This document shows, in pieces, positions 48,890-60,000 of a stretch of DNA of 60,000 nucleotides. Position 1 is the stretch's first letter. Each line of letters begins with the position of its first letter. The notes below the pieces were generated by a model. It saw nothing but the letters and a program-made list of their open reading frames with translations. It was not told where the DNA came from and made no database searches. This stretch comes from Liolophura sinensis (taxonomy: Eukaryota > Mollusca > Polyplacophora > Chitonida > Chitonidae), in assembly GCF_032854445.1 (NCBI RefSeq), contig NC_088295.1:82816644-82876643 (forward strand), given 5' to 3'. The translations under genes and the position numbers were made by a program.

Positions 48890-49115
48890 TGGTGTTTTTC
48901 GGATCAGTGGCTGATGGTGGTGATCATGTTGGTAGAAGTATGGGTGTTTTCCGGATCAGTGCCGATGTGATTTACACCTCCCCGACACTCATGGTGGTGA
49001 TCGTGATGGTAGAAGTATGGGTGTTTTCCGGATCAGTGCCGATGCGATTTACACCTCCCGACACTCATGGTGGTAGAAGTGTGGGTGTTTTCAGGATCAA
49101 TGCTGATCCGATGTA
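48890..49115. repeat. Three-copy tandem repeat, 60-77 bp
   Basis: Units share GGGTGTTTTCCGGATCAGTG and ACACCTCCCGACACTCATGG; the third is shortened. Confidence 0.85.
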
Positions 49116-49437
49116 CTCATCTGGGGCTGTCTTGAATCGGCAGTTGGCACACCCGTCAGTGCAAGATGCATGACATTGTACTAAATTGTCCCTGTCATTT
49201 GAGCTATTCTGTGTTTTTCAATTACACACTACGTCAGACGAAACGTGGACTAACTCCGTATTCTTCAGTTGTTAAATTTTATTAAATAAATGCAAAAATA
49301 ACAACAATATATTCGTAAAAATACAAGGACAGGCAAATGTTAATATTTTAACACATTATAAATACATTTATTAAGGCTTAAGGGAGAAAACATGTTAGTT
49401 ACTAATCCTTATATGTGTTATAATCAATCCTTGTCCT

Positions 49438-49640
49438 TGCGAGACACTATTCCTTTTCTGAGACACTGTTCCTTTTCTGAGACACTGTTCCTTTTCTGAG
49501 ACACTATTCCTTTTCCGAGACACTGTTTCTTAAACGACACACTGTTCCTTAAACGAGATATTGTTCACTCACCGAGCGTTCCTTTACCCAGACACTGTTC
49601 GTTTAAAAAAACACTGTTTATTTGCCGAGACAATAATGGT
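49438..49640. repeat. 19-20 bp minisatellite
   Basis: About nine units of GAGACACTGTTCCTTTTCT type, decaying to the right (CGACACACTGTTCCTTAAA). Confidence 0.88.
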
Positions 49641-50266
49641 TCTGCTTTTTATTGAGGGTTTCCAGTGAAACGGTTTCTTTGTTCATGAGAGCATATAATC
49701 CACATAACCTGTAGGGAAATACATATAATTAGCTCACACTGACTCCTCGGTCGTTAAGATAAACCTCCAGCATTACTCCCAAAATCTGTGGACAATCAAA
49801 ACGACAAAGTGCACAATAGTCAAAGTGGAAAATGCCGAGAAATCAAGGAGCTCATATGACAGGTAGTGCCACAATATATACACAGTTTGTACAGCGGGAT
49901 AGCTCATCAAATTCCTTTTCATAACAACACTTAATACACGTATCTGTATAATTCGGTGAACTATTGTCCGAGATACAGGTAACCTATATATCTACATGTA
50001 AAAAATCTTATTACACATAGAGGCTGGATCCCGACCCTTAAAAATACGACATAATAGAAAAATAAACACAGGTTTAAGTCCGTACATATGTGTCCGTGTG
50101 ACTTTGGAAATGAAGGATTGATAATATAAAGGTAGGCCTAATCTGTATTATTCACTCTCGAATCAGTGGATAGCAATGTATATTATACAAAAATGCACCG
50201 GTTATTCTATAAAGATGAGCCACATCATGATCTATTAAGATTAAAAAAGCTTTAGCTAGATTTACT

Positions 50267-50417
50267 TATTTTATTTATTTGATTGGTGTTTTATGCCGTA
50301 CTCAAGAATATTTCACTTATACGACAGCGGCCAGCATTATGTTGGGAGGAAACCGGCCACACCCCGGGAGAAACCCACCACCATTCACAGGTTGCTGCCA
50401 GACTTTCCAGCATACGG
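50267..50417 (-). mobile_element. SINE family A, 3' half
   Basis: ATTT tail, then GATTGGTGTTTTATGCCGTA and the body to GGTTGCTGCCAGACTTTCC; the tRNA-like head is absent. Confidence 0.88.
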
Positions 50418-50461
50418 TATTTAGTTAGATAAACAGTTTCTCAATAACACTTGAGAAACAC

Positions 50462-50463
<2 letters not shown>

Positions 50464-50553
<90 letters not shown>
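50464..50553. repeat. (AT)n microsatellite, about 45 repeats
   Basis: Longest dinucleotide run of the window, about 45 uninterrupted AT units. The 62-codon open frame across it is an artefact. Confidence 0.95.
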
Positions 50554-50555
<2 letters not shown>

Positions 50556-50769
50556 TGGGCTTTTAACGTCGTGCCTAACAAGATTTCATTCATATGAAGA
50601 CGAGTGATTATAAGGGGGTGCATGTACAATGCAAGTAGTGTGGGGCAGGGCTACCGCCACTGAAGTATCATGCCGACGACGAAACCATGCATCACAAACG
50701 ACCCATTTATATTAAACTGGCCCCGGGTCAACGGACCTGTTTCCTTGCTTTACCTCTCAGCGAGGCAGC

Positions 50770-51720
50770 AATAAGTATAATTTTAAACTCTGTCAGATAC
50801 AGGTAAGCAAGTACAGGTACAAAGTATTTACTGATACAGTTCAACCATATATTCAGGTATTAAATACTCTACCGTGCATCACATACACTGGTAGATGAAA
50901 AGCATTTACGAACATCAGTGCATTACATTCAGTTAGGCCTTTACTGATATCACCGTATCGCATACAGGTAAATATTAACTAACATCAGCATGTCAGATAC
51001 ATTTATTTATTTGATTGGTGTTTTACGCCGTACTCTAGAATATTTCACTTATACTTATACGACTTCGCTTATACGACGGCGACCAGCATTATGGTGGGTG
51101 GAAACCGGGCAGAGCCCGGGGGAAACCCACGACCATCCGCAGGTTGCTGAAAGACCTTCCCACTTACGGCCAGAGAGGAAGCCAGCATGAGCTGGACTTG
51201 AACTCACAGCGACCGCATTGGTGAGAGGCTCTTGGGTCATTACGCTGCGCTAGCGCGCTAACCGACTGAGCCACGGAGGCCCCCATATCAGATACAGAAA
51301 AGTATTTACTGATTTCAGCTTATCAGATCCAGGTAAGCATTTACGGACATATTATCACATACAGGCAGGCATTTACAGATGTAAGGGTATCAGACAGAGG
51401 TATGCATTTACGGATATCAGTGTATCGCACACAGGTAAATATTAATTAACATCAGCATATCATATACAGAAAAGCATTTACTGATATCAGCTTATCAGAT
51501 TATCAGAGACTAATATTAGTCTAGAGTATCGGATACGAGTGAGCATTTACTGATATTAGTGCATCACATACAGTTGAGCATTTATTGATGCCAAGGTATC
51601 ATGTACAGATATGTTTTACTGCTATCAATGTAATAGATTCAGGCACAAATTTACCGATACCAGTGTATCAGGCACAGGAAAGGATTTATTGATATCAGAG
51701 CACACATCTCTTTATTCAAA
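50770..51720. repeat. 36-44 bp minisatellite interrupted by a SINE
   Basis: Irregular units of the type ATCAGATACAGGTAAGCATT and TACTGATATCAGTGT occur on both sides of the SINE at 51000-51286. Heavy divergence suggests an old array. Confidence 0.8.
51000..51286 (-). mobile_element. SINE family A, full length, nested in a minisatellite
   Basis: Complete copy from the ATTT tail to the head (GACTGAGCCACGGAGGCCCC inverted). A local duplication of CTTATACGAC occurs in the tail core. ATGTCAGATAC on the left and ATATCAGATAC on the right flank it, either as a target-site duplication or as two units of the host minisatellite. It is younger than the array it interrupts. Confidence 0.93.
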
Positions 51721-52560
51721 TACATGAACGAGAATGAAATGACAGTCTTGCAAGTTTATGGCGCCTCAGTGCCTGATCACGTCACTCGTAAACCCGCAAG
51801 CAAAGATAGTTCGTAATAAATATTAAATAAATACTAAATTATACCACGGCAAGAGAATGCAGATATACATGAAAATCATCGGACTCTGCATTGTATATTT
51901 TTTCTCCTTATCGAACATACATGTACGCCAATAAACGTTTTAAAACAATAAATGAATAAAGATTTCATGATTTTGTGTTCCAGAAAATATTTACTAAACG
52001 AGGGTAAGCATCCACTTTTCACACCATGTCGTTATTAATGTTGCCATCGAAATTTAGAATTCAGTCCTTTCTGATCGAAAAGTGACATCAGTTCACTTTA
52101 TATGCATGTGTAGCTTCAGCGGTATAAATATACATGGCTACCTATAATACATAACTTGTGTATTTTTACAGGAAAATTGCTTACATTTTGGGCTGCAGTG
52201 TATATTTCTGTAGAAAAACAGCCGGCCATTCCGACTGTTAACTCACGTTTCTTTGAGTAGTTAAAGTGAGGTGCTGTAACAGTGCAACATCGCCTTATCT
52301 GTTTTTCGGTGCCAACGTGCTTTGAATGTACAAATACTAATCAAATATCCACAAAATCCATGTAAAAGTTACAGCTAAAACGAGTGTACGTATTTTGAAG
52401 GCATGCCCATCGGTATTGTACAATAGATTAGATTGTATGTTTCCGTACAATATCTTGTATATCTATCCCATTTGTCCTCGTAAAACATTTGCAGTAGTTT
52501 CATCTGTCGTAAAATACAGCAAAATTGTGTGTACACATTGAGGGATACATATTCTAGTAT

Positions 52561-52566
52561 TTTATT
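52561..52566 (-). terminator. Poly(A) signal AATAAA of channel B
   Basis: Minus-strand AATAAA about 32 bases past the channel B stop codon. Its position argues that the last exon ends here and is not spliced further. Confidence 0.55.
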
Positions 52567-52597
52567 AAACGATCTATGAATTTCTGGATTGGTGTGT

Positions 52598-54345
52598 TTA
52601 CGAGGTGCTGACCCATATCGGATGTACCTGCGATTTCTCACTTCGTCTGAATAACGGTTTGTCTTTCACAGTGACTGCTTGTGCCTTTGGGATTTCCGTA
52701 TTAGTATAATACAGCTGGAACTTGGAGACAAACACAGGGACTGTTAAAGCCACAATGATCACCCCAGTCACTGCGCATGCTGAGCCGAGTAGCTTACCCC
52801 AGGCGGTTTTAGGGACTTGATCCCCGTACCCCACAGTAGTCATAGTGACAATGGCCCACCAGAAACCATGTGGGATGCTGGGAAATGTCTCCCTGTCGTC
52901 AACATAGTACATGATACCGGCAAATATGACAGTCGACATGAATAGCATGACAGTCAATAGGAACACATCTTCTAAGCTCGATTTTATGGAGAAAATCAGA
53001 ATTCTTAATCCTTTTATCCGCCTGGCTAATCTCAATAGACGAAACACGCGTAAAATTGACAGGCCACCAAGTATTCTCTCAGCCTGATTAATGTAGGCTC
53101 CATAAGGAGAAACAATGTCCAGAATAAACCAAATGACCCAAGGTAATAAAGCTAACAGATCAACAATATGCAGTGGCGAGGAAACAAAAGCTTTCAAAGA
53201 CGGACAGAACAACACAAGGCAACAAAATTCAACTGAGAAGTAACCAAAAAGACCAACCTGAGTTACAAATAAATACGGGTAACTGAATTTAATGGTCAAT
53301 CCATCAGAGCTGAAATAGTCGTCAAACGTGAGGTTACTAACATTTGCACTTTTGTACGTCATCATCCCGTAGTGTCGAATAAAATAATTAACGAACCATC
53401 TGGGAAAGTCATTTAATGGAATGTCCCCGTAAAATGCCGAGTTAGTTGCCAAGCATATTGCCAGAATGTTAAGAACTACCAATCCTGTTGATATCCAGAA
53501 ATAAATCTGTAACAGAAATGCAGTACAATCAAACCACAACCCTTTGTTTGGAAAATTTACATATGTCCACAATAACAAAAATTACCCAATGGTCCATTTT
53601 AAGTTTCTTTCTTACACATTTTCCTACTTTCAAACCATCAAAAGGTCTACGGGCACTGATTGTTCAAAAGCAAACATCCTTGTGTCATTGTATGCAACAA
53701 TACACAATAACTTATGAAAAGGTCTCAATGCGTCAGAAACGTTTGAATAATGGAAGATTAATAAAATCAGTAATCCTTAACTTTGTGGACTATACATGAA
53801 TCGTTTATGCGTAATTCGCAGCAAAGCTATATTGTGAGATTATCTACAACTATCCATTTTAAGTGCATTTCTGGAGAAGCAGACAGTCGGCTTACCTCGG
53901 CCGCTACCGACGAAAAGGGGTCCGTCATCAATTGCCAGCCAAATTGTCTGGTAGTCTGCCACCTCGAGGAAGGTGCTTTGAAGTATTTGCCAGGCTTGAA
54001 GAAGTCCTCAAATTCCCTGAGCCGCTTCTGACTGTCAAGTACTAGTGCATATTTGTTATAACAGCACTTGCTGAGTTGACAGGGATCAACACCCCAAAAC
54101 TCCATCTCTTTTTGCAGCAAAAGTGGGCAAATGCATTGTGGCATATGTAGCTCTCCCGTTTGGTAATAATGTAGAATACATTCAAAAATACCGGCGTGGC
54201 GTTCAAAGAAATATTCCTTTCTCCCATGAATGAAACTAGAAGTGCACGACTGTAATTTGGCTGGCATCGCCTGGGAGAGTTTGAGGAATGTACCCTGGCT
54301 GATATCGAACCGACGACCACTAATGTTTATAGAAACGGCATCCAT
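52598..54345 (-). CDS. Voltage-gated K+ channel subunit, channel B (452 aa, 2 exons)
   Basis: Paralogue of channel A. Exons 53896-54345 (exactly 150 codons) and 52598-53506, phase-0 GT-AG intron at the same protein position. T1 domain residues 4-100 with HX5CX20CC (His67, Cys73, Cys94, Cys95). S1 about 152-171, S2 about 228-250, S3 about 260-280, S4 about 294-320, S5 about 330-351, filter TVGYGD 374-379, S6 about 392-413. The S4 keeps Arg303, Arg306, Arg309, Arg312, Lys315 and Arg318 at three-residue spacing, but the positions aligned to Shaker R1 and R2 are Gly297 and Ser300. The charge-transfer Phe240 and Glu243 are present; the S2 basic residue is Leu247. S6 has TVP (405-407) for PVP, as in channel A. 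NVS and NLT sequons lie in the S1-S2 loop. A CAG|GTACAT near residue 443 could act as a donor, but the nearby AATAAA favours the stop as read. Likely a delayed-rectifier-like pore subunit. Confidence 0.92.
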
Positions 54346-54399
54346 GATACTGTGCGTTTATATCGAACTGTATCTAGTTGTTGGAAGGACGGTTCAACG

Positions 54400-55050
54400 A
54401 TGGCCGCCATAAGAAGAGGCCAACTATATGCAAAGCTGTCAGCGGCAAGCCGTCTGCTGTAGATACAAGCTGGTTTGCTAAGAGAAGACTCTGATCTTTT
54501 CCAGCTCAACTAGACACGTCATCTCCATGAGAGGCGTTGGGTCTTTCCCATCATAACGTCACACTGACACTCCACTGGAAGACAGGATATCCCATTATAA
54601 CGTTATGTTCCACCACATTGGGTGGCTAATCCGCTGGGATGAATTATATATATACAGTATATCGATATATATACATAGCACAAAAAACACAGCTACACTG
54701 AGAGAAATACCTTTATCTTCAAGAGATAACAGAACAAGTCCATTAGTTTATTAGTATTAGTTCATTTGATAAGTGGTTAAATCCTTTCATGATGGGTTCA
54801 CCCTGTATCCAGCGGTCTGTCTCCGTTTCATCTTCTGGTGTAACATATACACACATGTCCTGTCCTCATTAAGGTCAAAATAATGATAACAAATTACATA
54901 TTTTTGTCAGATATTCTTTCATTTATGATCGAAATCATGAATGTTTTTCCATGTGAAAAAAACCGATCTGAGGTAACGGCTGTTATCACCAATTAGTGAA
55001 AACCTTAACTCCATTTCAATAGAAATTTTGGAAATAAATGACACATCGTA
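54400..55050. other. Upstream flank of channel B
   Basis: No coding sequence recognised. A short TATATATACAGTATATCG stretch near 54648 is the only TATA-rich motif, about 300 bases before the start codon. Confidence 0.35.
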
Positions 55051-55059
55051 ATGCTCAAA

Positions 55060-55500
55060 CGCTATCTGTCATTCTGTTCCCTCCGTTCACTATTATCTGT
55101 TATTCTGTTCTCTCCGCCCGCCGCTAACTCTCATTCTGCCCCCTTCGTCCACTACTGTCTGTCATTCCGCCCTTCTCCCTCGTCCACTGCTGACTGTCAT
55201 TCTGCCTCCTCTCTCGTCCACTGCTGACTGTGATTCCTCCCTCCTCCCTCATCCACTGCTGACTGTCATTCTGCCTCCCTCATCCACTGCTGACTGTCAT
55301 TCTGCCTCCCTCATCCACTGCTGACTGTCATTCTGCCTCCCTCATCCACTGCTGACTGTCATTCTCCACGCCCACCCCACCCCCCACCTCGTCCAATGCT
55401 GACTGTCATTCTGCCTCCTGCTGCTTCCACTGCCGACTGTCATTCTGCCCCCTCCACCCATTGCTGACCCCCCCCTCCTCCCGTCCACTGCCGACTGCCA
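55060..55500. repeat. 28-34 bp pyrimidine-rich minisatellite
   Basis: About fifteen units of TCCACTGCTGACTGTCATTC and TGCCTCCCTCA type; the middle four are nearly identical and the edges decayed. Strong strand asymmetry (plus strand C and T rich). Confidence 0.92.
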
Positions 55501-56370
55501 ATCTGTTCCCTTTGCGACCGTCTACGTGTTATTCTGCATCTCCTATACCTAGTGGGCTGGTTTTCTACTCACAGGCATCTCTCGCCCTTTTCTTCCATGT
55601 TTTATCACATTTACAACCTTTATCACTGTCCTCTTTCATTCTTCCCTTAATCCTTTATAGCGCCCAAAATGCAATAACTGTCTTCTCATCAATAGTAAGA
55701 AGGTTCATTGTTTAATGATTTTATGAAACTTTTGTAGGCTATCCATCGATGTTGAAAAGTTTTGTTGTGGACATTCCCTCCTCCCGGGCTAAAATATTAT
55801 TCAGTTATTCAGTTTAGAGAAAATCACTTAAAATACTCTGCTTATTGATTTTAAACATCATCATAGCTCAAAGGCAAACATCACCCATAATCTTCACAAA
55901 CATGTGGCCAAAGGGAGGGAACTCCAGTTCCTATGGCAGTTCAAGTCACACGATTGCATTGATTTTCCTTCCTATTTATGTAGTAAATTTGTCAACTTCA
56001 GCCTCAAAAATATATATCCCCTGGCTTTCGCGTGGTACAATCCCATAGCACCACATGCACGTTGCACTTTTCTCTACAACATATAAAAAAAAGTGGTTTC
56101 CTTGGTAACTGCGGGGGGAGAGGGGGGGGGGGGGGAGTAACACTGATAAAAAGGTTTCATTTCTATCCAAAACAGATAAAACTGATATATTTTAACTAGG
56201 TACAAACTAACACTGTAGAAATTTATAGTGGATCAACCACCTAAAATGTCTGCGTGGAAGTATTACCCAACCAGTGTACCTTCACTCTTCAGTTCGGAGG
56301 TAAATCTTGGACCCAATTGCCTGAATTACCGCGGCACAACGGTAATAGCTGAATGTTCAGTCAGTCTATT

Positions 56371-56550
56371 CATTTCATTTCATTAGTGTTTAACTTCGCC
56401 CTTAAGAGTTTATCACCAATACGACAGTGTCCAGGTAGGGTAGCCCAAGTAATCATCACAAATGTACCAAGTATATGCCCTACATAGAAACTTACGGAAC
56501 CGCTGACGGCTGGATTCGAACCTACGACCTTAGTGAGCCGATAACAAGGT
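56371..56550 (-). mobile_element. Probable SINE family D (single copy in window)
   Basis: On the minus strand a perfect tRNA B box (GGTTCGAATCC) sits in a head with CGGCTCACTAAGGTCGTA, followed by a body and a tail GTCGTATTGGTGATAAACTC, then GAAGTTAAACACTAATGAAA and AAATG repeats. The tail parallels that of family A word for word with substitutions. One copy only, so inferred. Confidence 0.6.
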
Positions 56551-59350
56551 TTTGGCTTAATTCTGAGCGGTAATTAACGTAGTGAATGTATGTATTATCC
56601 AGGTTAATAACAAGTACATCGGCTTTATCAAACCCTAGGCCGTACACACTGTGTAGTCATACATGTGAGAGCGTAAATACGCATTAAATAAAGTGACCAT
56701 AAGGTGTCAGTTGTGATAAGTAGAAATACTGCGTTTTACCCAAAAGTAATGTGATAAAAATGGGGAAAGGCAAATATAATTTCTAGTTTATTTGGCGAGG
56801 AGCTGTCCATTCTGTCGTTGACTCAAACGTTTTCGCACTTAAATGGTCAATAATGACATAAATACAATTAACGTATATGTATTTAAGAAAACGGATACTT
56901 GACATTTGATATGTTGACGGAGAGGTTTTCTCGTTTTTACACCATGCTAGTACAATTTTTTGTCATGAATTTATAGGCAATGAGTGAACGCAAATCTATA
57001 GATAAGACAGTAAGGGCTTCCATGGCCCGTCCACCAAATGCCACAGAAACATTGCTTCAATACATGCGTATCACTGCAACATCTACTTAAATTTTTTTAA
57101 TCGGGTATTCTCTCGGGTGTACGCATATAGAACAGTTATAACTTTCTCCATTGTTTCAGGTGAAGAAAGGTGCGATAGAAAACGTGACGTTTATAATATC
57201 AAACTTGCTTGTGAAATAGAAAAAGCGTCCTCTAACAAGCACTCTTAATTATGATGTCGTCGCTATCGAATTGGAGACTGATAAACGCAAGCTTTTTAAT
57301 CATTGTATATAAATTGCTTCTAATCAGAGCCATGTGACCAAAATTCATTAAAACGATGTACTTAAACCAAAGCAACTTAACACGCTGAATCTCGCGATGT
57401 TTCAAACGAATGATCGTCACATGCATTTGGCTGACAGCTCATGTACTTTGCATTGAGACTTTATCCACTTTAATCAAGGAATCAAAACGTCAATCTCCGC
57501 AACCCTGGATCTTAGGAATCCGCAACACATTAATTTTCGGTTGACCCGACCGACGGTACGATTTGTCTAACCGCCCTGCAGCGTTCAACACGAGCAAATC
57601 GTGTGAACTGCCAAATGATTCTGGTCAAAATGTACAGATCGAAAAGGAAATAGATTTTTTTTATTTTTATTCAACTAAAGACCATTTTCCAAATTCATAA
57701 AAATCAAGGACAAACTGGGAAAGCAAACAGTTAGCTGACGAAAGAAATAGACATGTGTCGTATTGGGCAGAGGAAGCCTTCCATGTTAGAGGAAACCGGC
57801 CATGATTTGAACCAAGAATCCGTTGCCATTAAAAATTGCAAAAATCCGTTTAGTTGTTCTTCTTTTTCCATAGAGGAGCTGTGGTTTCATGTTGCAATTA
57901 ATGTTCTGTTTACTAACATGTTAACGTTCAGTGATGTGGTGCAATCCTTGAATCGCCGATCCGAAACCCTTTTACCTTGTCAAACCTGCGCAATATCAGA
58001 CATCGACAATTGACTGGGTTTCCTAATCTTCAACGAACTCTTATAACGGAAAGAAAACTTGTTAATGAAGTAAAAAGCCCACACTAGAAAATGACAGCTA
58101 CCAAAGCGTACTAAGATGCAAAAACTTGTGTTAAAAAAATTCAAACTGACGATCCACGGAGTGATTAATTCTTAGCTGTGTCCAGCTGGGTAGGCATAAA
58201 AGGGGAGACCACTCTTATCTACTCTGACAATGGTTGAATGATAAGGCTACGCTTACATTATTCCTTTCTGTGCTCTTCAAAATGAAGAAAACCGTTAAAG
58301 AAGGATTGTAGGAAGCCTGTATCACTCCATACGAAAAGTATTACATAAATTGGCGCTGTCAACACAACTGACGATTATTTACAGACTTAGCACTGTTAAC
58401 TGGGCTCTATATGAATTGTTAATGTTCCCATCACGTTTTGTGACATGACCAATTTGCTCTGCTGGAATATGGGCAGCATGGGCGATTTGGGTCGTTTTTC
58501 ACGCCCAGGGCAGTTGATCTAAAGCCTTGCATAACAGAATGATTCCCCCAATCTATATTCATGTCACGAGGGTACTGAACAGAAAAAACGCCGTGAAACT
58601 TTCATGAATCTAATTTATAAGAGATGTTGTCTGATGATTAATCAGAGAGAAAATTGTACACGTGGAACAGCCTTAAATTATACAGTGTTGTCATTTACAA
58701 TGTAGATTTATCTAAAGACCAGTAGTGTGAGCACAGGACCACAGCTGGTATTCTACTTTACAACGGTATGGCTTTACAGGCTTATGGGAAATCTCTGCGT
58801 AATATGACCAGGTTTGCCCCTCCACGTACAAACCTACACGGGCGAAGAAGTAAAATAGCATGGGAATGGATTCAATTTAAAAAGACAGCATACAAAGTAA
58901 AACCAGTGTAATTAAGAAATAAAACGTAGTTTGTCATGGGCATGCTCAAATCACCAAGATAACGCACAGCAGGCAGGAATTGTCCACTGTTTGAGAACGA
59001 GGGGCTGCAGGCCTCCCGAGTTGTTCTTCGGGAAGCGTTGCATCGGGCGGCCTGTAGCTGTATGCATCGGGCTGAGCTCGTTCCGATGGCCATTTGCGGA
59101 CATCATCCCCTGTATTTCATCACCAGCGTGGCTCAGACCAGTGGCTGCAATGGCGCGGAGACATTGGTTTGTGTACCTCCGACTGAGTCCTGAATCACGG
59201 GGAAATGTCTGCCATCATCTAGCACAACAGATTAAATTCTTTCATTTCTCTGGATTTTCTCTGGGCATAGAGATATAATATATAAAAAAATGCACGGACA
59301 GTAGTTAGTCAAAACTTAAAATAGAGCAGCATATACAACACAATACTATT
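56551..59350. other. Gene-poor stretch
   Basis: No exon, RNA gene or repeat recognised. Open frames at 57753-58013 and 58931-59278 have no family features and lack splice or poly(A) context. Confidence 0.4.
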
Positions 59351-59359
59351 ATAGTGCAG

Positions 59360-59745
59360 CTACAAACTGGCTGGGTGCTTCTAATGACACTGGCACTCTT
59401 GTTTATAAACAATTTCTGTAATTGCCTTTGTGACCTGGGTCACATAATTTTTCATACAGTAGTTAGAATTCCTGATAGAGCTGAAATAAACACCCCAGTA
59501 TTTAAAATGATCCACTATCTAAATGCATTCATTATCAATCATAAATTTATATATGCTATTCTTCTTACTTCCGAACGCTACAACTTTTGTTTTGTCCATG
59601 TTTATCACAAGTTTCCATTTAGTGCAAAACTGCTGACAAATGTCCAATGACGTGTTTAGTTCTTCGGGGGTGCAAGCTGGTAACACAGTGTCGCCAGCAT
59701 ATACAAGTACAAAAGCTTCATATACATGTATAGTTCGTCACTTTC
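59360..59745 (-). pseudogene. Dead LINE reverse transcriptase fragment
   Basis: The minus strand encodes a clear non-LTR reverse transcriptase core: VLVYAGDTVLPA, then TPEELNTSLDICQQFC, KWKLVINMDKTKVVAFG and, after a stop, VDHFKYWGVYFSS. The catalytic box YADD reads YAGD, so one metal-binding Asp is lost. An in-frame TAG follows NECI, and further stops occur past YKQECQCH. The rest of the element was not found, so this is an inactive 5'- and 3'-truncated relic. The clade (RTE, CR1 or Jockey-like) cannot be fixed from this piece. Confidence 0.8.
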
Positions 59746-59810
59746 ACACTTAATATGTACACACGTGTGATTCCATATACTGTTCTAGATCATTCAAGTA
59801 AATAGACAAA

Positions 59811-59862
59811 CGTATTCTTGAGCACGGCGTAAAACACAAATCAAATAAATAAATAAATAAAA
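59811..59862 (+). mobile_element. SINE family A, tail only
   Basis: GTATTCTTGAGCACGGCGTA, AAACAC, then an AAAT run. It stands just beyond the LINE fragment; the rest of the SINE is missing. Confidence 0.7.
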
Positions 59863-60000
59863 TCGTAAAAAAAGTAATGCCGACAAATTTTCTCCTTAAC
59901 GCCCACCTATTTCGCATGCAAGCATTGCAAATGAGCTGTTGTCCACTATAACACAGGATTTAGTGCCCTATACACAGAATTACTTTTAAGATCTCACCAT

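Noticed and set aside
52598-52650. Possible extra splice donor CAG|GTACAT in the channel B C-terminus, which would extend the gene
   Set aside because: A stop follows soon in the unspliced frame and AATAAA lies about 32 bases beyond it, so the simple end is preferred; not fully excluded.
57753-58013. 86-codon plus-strand frame with CRIGQRKPSM start
   Set aside because: No family resemblance, no conserved motif pattern, no exon signals; consistent with chance.
58931-59278. 115-codon plus-strand frame in a more GC-rich patch
   Set aside because: Composition is slightly different from its surroundings, but there is no recognisable domain and an equally long frame exists on the other strand.

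Overview
The window is animal nuclear DNA, AT-rich with small exons, GT-AG introns, many tandem repeats and many short tRNA-derived retroposons. The commonest retroposon has a tail ending in GGCGTAAAACACCAATCAAATAAATAAA, given here only in words: a GTAAAACACCAATC core followed by AAAT repeats. From memory this points to a mollusc or another lophotrochozoan. That is an inference from repeat style and gene content, not from a marker gene.

Five protein genes can be reconstructed exon by exon, all on the minus strand. (1) An alpha-tubulin of 451 residues (2641-5223; 3 exons, the first coding only the initiator Met), with a TATA box and two CCAAT boxes. (2) An IAH1-type SGNH esterase of 244 residues (10255-15169; 6 exons). 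(3) A secreted DNase I-family endonuclease of 420 residues (19593-32316; 9 exons) with all catalytic residues and an unusual C-terminal extension of about 135 residues. (4) and (5) Two paralogous voltage-gated potassium channel subunits (36986-38759, 420 residues; 52598-54345, 452 residues). The channels share one phase-0 intron at the same codon, after 150 residues, and depart in the same ways from the classical S4 and S6 motifs. They look like an old tandem duplication.

Layout: 1-2250 holds a SINE end and a 43-bp tandem array; 2.5-5.5 kb tubulin; 5.6-9.9 kb gene-poor sequence with SINE scraps; 10.2-15.2 kb IAH1, with a fold-back element in intron 1; 16.4-17.8 kb a 73-bp satellite with a 146-bp higher-order period; 19.6-32.3 kb DNase I, whose introns carry SINEs, a 1014-bp solo LTR with a target-site duplication, and 42-bp and 143-bp arrays; 37-38.8 kb channel A; 40-43.2 kb a 49-bp array that switches orientation and forms a giant imperfect palindrome; 43-52.5 kb gene-poor sequence with SINEs, minisatellites and a duplicated candidate transmembrane exon; 52.6-54.3 kb channel B; 54.4-60 kb gene-poor sequence ending in a dead LINE reverse transcriptase fragment.

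The genes do not form an obvious pathway; apart from the channel pair they are independent housekeeping or secreted functions. The best leads are the channel pair with shared loss of outer gating charges and of the first PxP proline, the DNase I extension, and the inverted 49-bp array between the two channels. At least four tRNA-headed SINE families also appear to share a similar 3' core.
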